7,662 nt of DNA, taken from positions 1 through 7,662 of the forward strand of contig PMJK01000135.1 in NCBI GenBank assembly GCA_003158505.1. The letters are read 5' to 3'. The position numbers were made by a program, and so were the translations under genes. Shown here piece by piece: positions 5,720 to 7,662 of the stretch. Position 1 is the first letter of the stretch; each line of letters begins with the position of its first letter. This DNA comes from Holophagaceae bacterium (GTDB taxonomy: Bacteria; Acidobacteriota; Holophagae; Holophagales; Holophagaceae). A model generated the notes under the pieces. That model was not told the origin of the DNA and did not search any database. It saw only the letters and a list, made by a program, of their open reading frames with translations.

Positions 5720-6019
5720 ATGGCGGGCTTGTCGAGGCTGGAACGGGCACAGCAGGCACGGGAGAAGGCCAAGCAGATGGAGGCCCATGCCCGGATGCTG
5801 GAAGCACAGGAAAGGGAACAGGCACGAAAGGCAGACGTGGCAAGGAAGGCGATTCTTGGAGGTGCTGTCCTGGCCGCCATTCGCGCCGGTCGTCTCGCTC
5901 ATGAGGACTGGGAGCGCTTCATCCTGCCCGGCCTTATCGACCGCGACCGTCAGCGGCTGAAAGGATGGCCCTGGAATGCTGGCGAGTCGAATACTCAACT
6001 CGCCGAATCGAAGGGTTAA
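5720..6019 (+). CDS. MobC/TraD-like relaxosome accessory protein
   Basis: A 99-residue protein from ATG 5720, preceded by GGAGG at 5711-5715; the frame opens at ATG 5687 but with a weaker site. The N-terminal half is a long charged helix (RLERAQQAREKAKQMEAH and onward), probably coiled coil. Then come the basic stretch RKADVARK and AILGGAVLAAI, resembling the R-K-x-hydrophobic-x-LGG core of the small TraD/MobC proteins encoded beside MOBQ relaxases. It is divergent from mobA with oriT between, as mobC is in RSF1010. The likely role is to bind oriT DNA and help the relaxase open the nick region. Family similarity is judged by eye from a short motif; position is the stronger argument. Confidence 0.72.
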   Translation: MAGLSRLERAQQAREKAKQMEAHARMLEAQEREQARKADVARKAILGGAVLAAIRAGRLAHEDWERFILPGLIDRDRQRLKGWPWNAGESNTQLAESKG

Positions 6020-6025
6020 AAGTCC

Positions 6026-6069
6026 TTAGCAGCTAAAAAGGAAAGGCCCTCTGCGGTGAGGGCATTCCT
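6026..6069 (+). terminator. Palindrome TTAGCAGCTAA plus extended hairpin after the MobC-like gene
   Basis: TTAGCAGCTAA (6026-6036) begins seven bases after the stop and is followed by AAAGG, as after the XRE gene. Next, AGGAA (6039-6043) with TTCCT (6065-6069) and GCCCTC (6046-6051) with GAGGGC (6058-6063) form a two-part stem. There is no real U-run, so termination may rely on the later hairpins. Confidence 0.5.
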
Positions 6070-6079
6070 GTCATGTCTC

Positions 6080-6107
6080 GGGGTGAGGTCTTGAGGCCTC
6101 GATCCCC
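6080..6107. repeat. Second hairpin between the MobC-like gene and the cargo
   Basis: GGGG (6080-6083) pairs with CCCC (6104-6107) and GAGG (6085-6088) with CCTC (6097-6100), with an internal bulge and an 8-base loop. It lies between two stronger hairpins and is probably part of the same termination stack. Confidence 0.35.
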
Positions 6108-6115
6108 AGACAGCA

Positions 6116-6143
6116 AAGAGCCCCGGAGGTCTGGGGCTCTTGC
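6116..6143. terminator. Strong hairpin between the converging mob and cargo transcripts
   Basis: AAGAGCCCC (6116-6124) pairs perfectly with GGGGCTCTT (6133-6141) around an 8-base loop. On the plus strand TTGCCTT follows; on the minus strand the stem is followed by TTTGCTG. It sits between the plus-strand MobC-like gene and the minus-strand cargo operon ending at 6190, so it probably terminates both. Confidence 0.65.
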
Positions 6144-6189
6144 CTTCATTCAGGCTCTGTCGGACCTAAAATTTCAAAGGCCCGAGACT

Positions 6190-6420
6190 TCAACCCGCAA
6201 AAGCCTTGCATAAAAATATAATCACTAGAACTAGACCAGCTATCCCAGTAATTACCCCATGTGCTGCAAGCATGAACGGCCTGATTGGGTTTTTTTTCTC
6301 CAGAACAGGAGCAACAGACAACCATGCGACCCAGTCAGGTTTGCGAAAACAGGCGTACGAGTAGATCAACAACAAAACGCCTGCTAGCAGGAGCAAGGGC
6401 TTGGCGGTCAAAAATGACAT
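6190..6420 (-). CDS. Small two-helix membrane protein, last gene of the cargo cluster
   Basis: A 76-residue protein from ATG 6420 (a TTG at 6423 is the alternative). The ATG lies three bases after the TGA of the upstream gene, so translation is probably coupled; only a weak GAAAGAG-like site is present. Two hydrophobic segments are clear: residues about 8-24 (PLLLLAGVLLLIYSYAC) and about 50-72 (MLAAHGVITGIAGLVLVIIFL), joined by a polar loop with FRKPDW and LEKKNPIRP. It is not a recognised family. Position as third gene after a toxin-like ORF and another membrane protein makes an immunity or accessory role possible, but nothing in the sequence shows it. Its composition is AT-richer than the plasmid backbone. 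Confidence 0.7.
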   Translation of the reverse strand: MSFLTAKPLLLLAGVLLLIYSYACFRKPDWVAWLSVAPVLEKKNPIRPFMLAAHGVITGIAGLVLVIIFLCKAFAG

Positions 6421-6423
6421 CAA

Positions 6424-6771
6424 TCAACTCGCTCTTTCAGGTCCAACCTGATATTGAACTTTGCCGAAACCAAGGATAGGAAAGAAAACAAATGGGAGCA
6501 GCAACAGGCCTAATGCATAACCAATGCCCATGTTGAAATTTCTGCTCATTTTGATGTAAACCATCACTATAAAATAGATATTCACGACAGGTATCAAACA
6601 ATACAAAACCCAAATACCAGACAACCCAGCAACTTTAATGAGTAAGTACAAATTATAACCTGGTACTAATGCGCCCCATCCTGGCTTTCCAGCCTTCTGC
6701 AAGGTTTTCCAGATTCCAGCGATCATCACGATTTCTACCAGGAACATCAGCAGCATGAGCACAATTCGCAT
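6424..6771 (-). CDS. DUF5684-like small integral membrane protein
   Basis: A 115-residue protein from ATG 6771, with AAGGTG a few bases upstream. The first helix spans residues about 3-19, then come KAGKPGWGALVPGYNLYLL (26-44) and LIPVVNIY (59-66). This order of a W-K-hydrophobic-x-KAGkpGW-x-hydrophobic-hydrophobic-P-x-YN block, a hydrophobic segment with IPvvN, and a last helix closing with P-I-L-G-F-G (98-103) is typical of DUF5684-type membrane proteins, whose biochemical role is unknown. Three or four membrane segments are expected. It sits 43 bases after the toxin-like ORF, and AT-rich sequence at 6785-6810 could hold a separate promoter. Family call by motif memory, fairly confident; cargo role unknown. 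Confidence 0.78.
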   Translation of the reverse strand: MRIVLMLLMFLVEIVMIAGIWKTLQKAGKPGWGALVPGYNLYLLIKVAGLSGIWVLYCLIPVVNIYFIVMVYIKMSRNFNMGIGYALGLLLLPFVFFPILGFGKVQYQVGPERAS

Positions 6772-6814
6772 AACACCTTCTTTGTAAAATATTTATCAAT
6801 ATAGATAGACGGTC

Positions 6815-7531
6815 TTAATGAGCATTATCTGCACCAAAACCACCCGACAACGTACGTGTGTCATATCTACTGAATGACAACCCGATAGCTAGTCCAAAAC
6901 TAAACTGCTTGACCCCTGAATCTGATTTTCCGTAAGTAACCTGGAAAATGCCGAGAGTGAGAGAGGTGTTATGCGTCACGCCTTTAAAATCAGTGCCTCC
7001 ACCGGCGTTACCAACCGTTACGTTTTTCCCGAGCGAATAAGCCGCGCCATAGACCGTTGCTGGAGCAGGGTCACTACTAGTGATTTGTCCACTGATGCCA
7101 TTGGGGTAATGGAGTTCGCCATGATCAAATCCTGAGCTTGTAAATGAAAGGGACGTAGCAGAGACACCGTGTGTATCTGTTTTCCCAAAACCAGCTTCAT
7201 ACTCGATCCCAATGCCAACAGTTAAATTGGAAGATCCATCCAATTTGGCAGGCGTGAGCTTCGGATCTGGACCTGATGGTATGGGCGTCCCTGGCGTGCC
7301 TGCGACCGTCCCAAGGAATCTCGGATCAGAAGATAGCGAAGATGTTCCCGATTGCGCCAACGCAGCACCCTGACGAGGTTTCCGCTCGAATAGGGAGAAA
7401 TCCTTTGTACCGCATGGCATTTCAAAGAGCCTGGGGGCAGTGTAGCGCCTGAGACCCCCTGACGCGACTTTCCCGGCGCACCAGCCTTGATGGCCGGTCG
7501 CCGGTCGTCGTGTCAGTGCCGGGGGGAGCAT
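6815..7531 (-). CDS. Beta-rich secreted/toxin-tail-like protein, unrecognised; start uncertain
   Basis: The frame runs from ATG 7531 (238 residues) to TAA 6815. Residues about 60-238 are Gly/Ser/Thr-rich with alternating hydrophobics (SNLTVGIGIEYEAGFG, FGLAIGLSFSRYD), indicating beta structure. A Pro/Gly linker (GTPGTPIPSGPDP) precedes it. No signal peptide or catalytic motif is evident. The first 37 residues come from GC-rich sequence unlike the rest, and the ATG at 7531 has AAGG directly against it, so ATG 7420 (201 residues) or a start outside a broken longer gene is possible. Such C-terminal parts resemble the variable tails of Rhs/polymorphic toxins, and small membrane genes follow, but no Rhs core motif is present. 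It could equally be a displaced fragment or a porin-like autonomous protein. Coding is likely for the lower-GC part. Confidence 0.5.
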   Translation of the reverse strand: MLPPALTRRPATGHQGWCAGKVASGGLRRYTAPRLFEMPCGTKDFSLFERKPRQGAALAQSGTSSLSSDPRFLGTVAGTPGTPIPSGPDPKLTPAKLDGSSNLTVGIGIEYEAGFGKTDTHGVSATSLSFTSSGFDHGELHYPNGISGQITSSDPAPATVYGAAYSLGKNVTVGNAGGGTDFKGVTHNTSLTLGIFQVTYGKSDSGVKQFSFGLAIGLSFSRYDTRTLSGGFGADNAH

Positions 7532-7540
7532 CCTTTCATG

Positions 7541-7662
7541 CTACCGGCTACAGTCCTCCCCTTCCTCGTCCGCTTCGCGCTCCAGAGCCTCCAGCAGGGC
7601 CTCTGCCGTGGGCTCGGGCTCCAGGCCATGCTTTCCCGCCTCGGGCATCCTGCCGGGGTGTG
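7541..7662 (-). CDS. Acidic C-terminus of a gene entering from the right edge
   Basis: A minus-strand frame is open from the edge to TAG 7541-7543, giving 40 residues that end in an acidic helix-forming tail (TAEALLEALEREADEEGE, then DCSR). An internal ATG at about 7648 exists, but the frame continues upstream to the edge, so this is most likely the end of a larger gene. The composition is GC-rich like the backbone. The partner gene is not visible. The stop codon lies within a hairpin-forming stretch (GCCGG...CCGGC with AGCAT/ATGCT inside, about 7518-7547). Confidence 0.5.
   Translation of the reverse strand, partial: HPGRMPEAGKHGLEPEPTAEALLEALEREADEEGEDCSR

Noticed and set aside
6790..6806. 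TTGATA on the minus strand as a pC194-type rolling-circle nick site
   Set aside because: Only the six-base core is present, in AT-rich sequence between cargo genes, far from rep and without the flanking hairpin.
1..7662. Window as a complete circle, with the primase continuing from base 1 to base 7662
   Set aside because: Joining the ends puts the primase into a Gly/Arg-rich nonsense frame that stops after about 38 codons, not the expected catalytic domain, so sequence is missing between the ends.
1..7662. CRISPR array, tRNA, rRNA, insertion sequence or iterons
   Set aside because: I read both strands for repeated spacers, cloverleaf arms, transposase motifs and tandem direct repeats and found none that hold up.

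Overview
The window looks like the backbone of a GC-rich mobilizable plasmid, or an integrated copy of one, from a Gram-negative-like bacterium. Three modules are recognisable: a rolling-circle (HUH) replication initiator, a CHC2 zinc-finger DnaG-type primase, and a MOBQ-like mobilization unit in which a MobA/MobL relaxase and a small MobC/TraD-like protein diverge around an oriT. No ribosomal, metabolic or chromosomal housekeeping genes are visible. Shine-Dalgarno sites are strong (GGAGG, AGGAG). The host genus cannot be read from the sequence. Both ends cut through genes, so whether the replicon is circular or integrated is not shown here.

Layout. 1-593 (-): N-terminal 197 residues of the primase. 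594-710: divergent control region with a dyad operator. 711-1097 (+): XRE-type repressor, then an intrinsic terminator. About 1165-1700: no convincing gene, but a run of strong hairpins (candidate origin or structured RNA) and a terminator-like dyad. 1749-1994 (+): 81-aa basic protein, possibly a small winged-helix/excisionase-like DNA binder. 2010-2116: three consecutive perfect hairpins. 2128-3627 (+): rolling-circle Rep. 3700-3951 (+): small charged helical protein. 3958-4731 (-): unknown 257-aa protein whose start overlaps the relaxase 3' end by about 180 bp. 4553-5491 (-): relaxase. 5559-5596: predicted oriT. 5720-6019 (+): MobC/TraD-like accessory protein, followed by a stack of hairpin terminators.

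From about 6150 to 7430 the base composition drops (roughly 40-50% GC by eye, against more than 60% in the backbone). This part holds three minus-strand ORFs: a beta-rich, Gly/Ser/Thr-rich protein resembling the variable tail of polymorphic toxins, a DUF5684-like membrane protein and a two-helix membrane peptide. It reads as acquired cargo, possibly an effector with membrane immunity or accessory proteins, but that is inference. At the right edge GC-rich backbone returns with the acidic C-terminus of another minus-strand gene.

How the parts may work together: the XRE protein probably represses its own promoter and perhaps that of the primase through the shared dyad. Rep would nick an as yet unplaced double-strand origin, for which the hairpins before rep or in the 1.2-1.4 kb region are candidates. 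The primase may start second-strand synthesis. MobA, helped by the MobC-like protein, would nick at oriT for transfer by a helper conjugation system, since no mating-pore genes are present.
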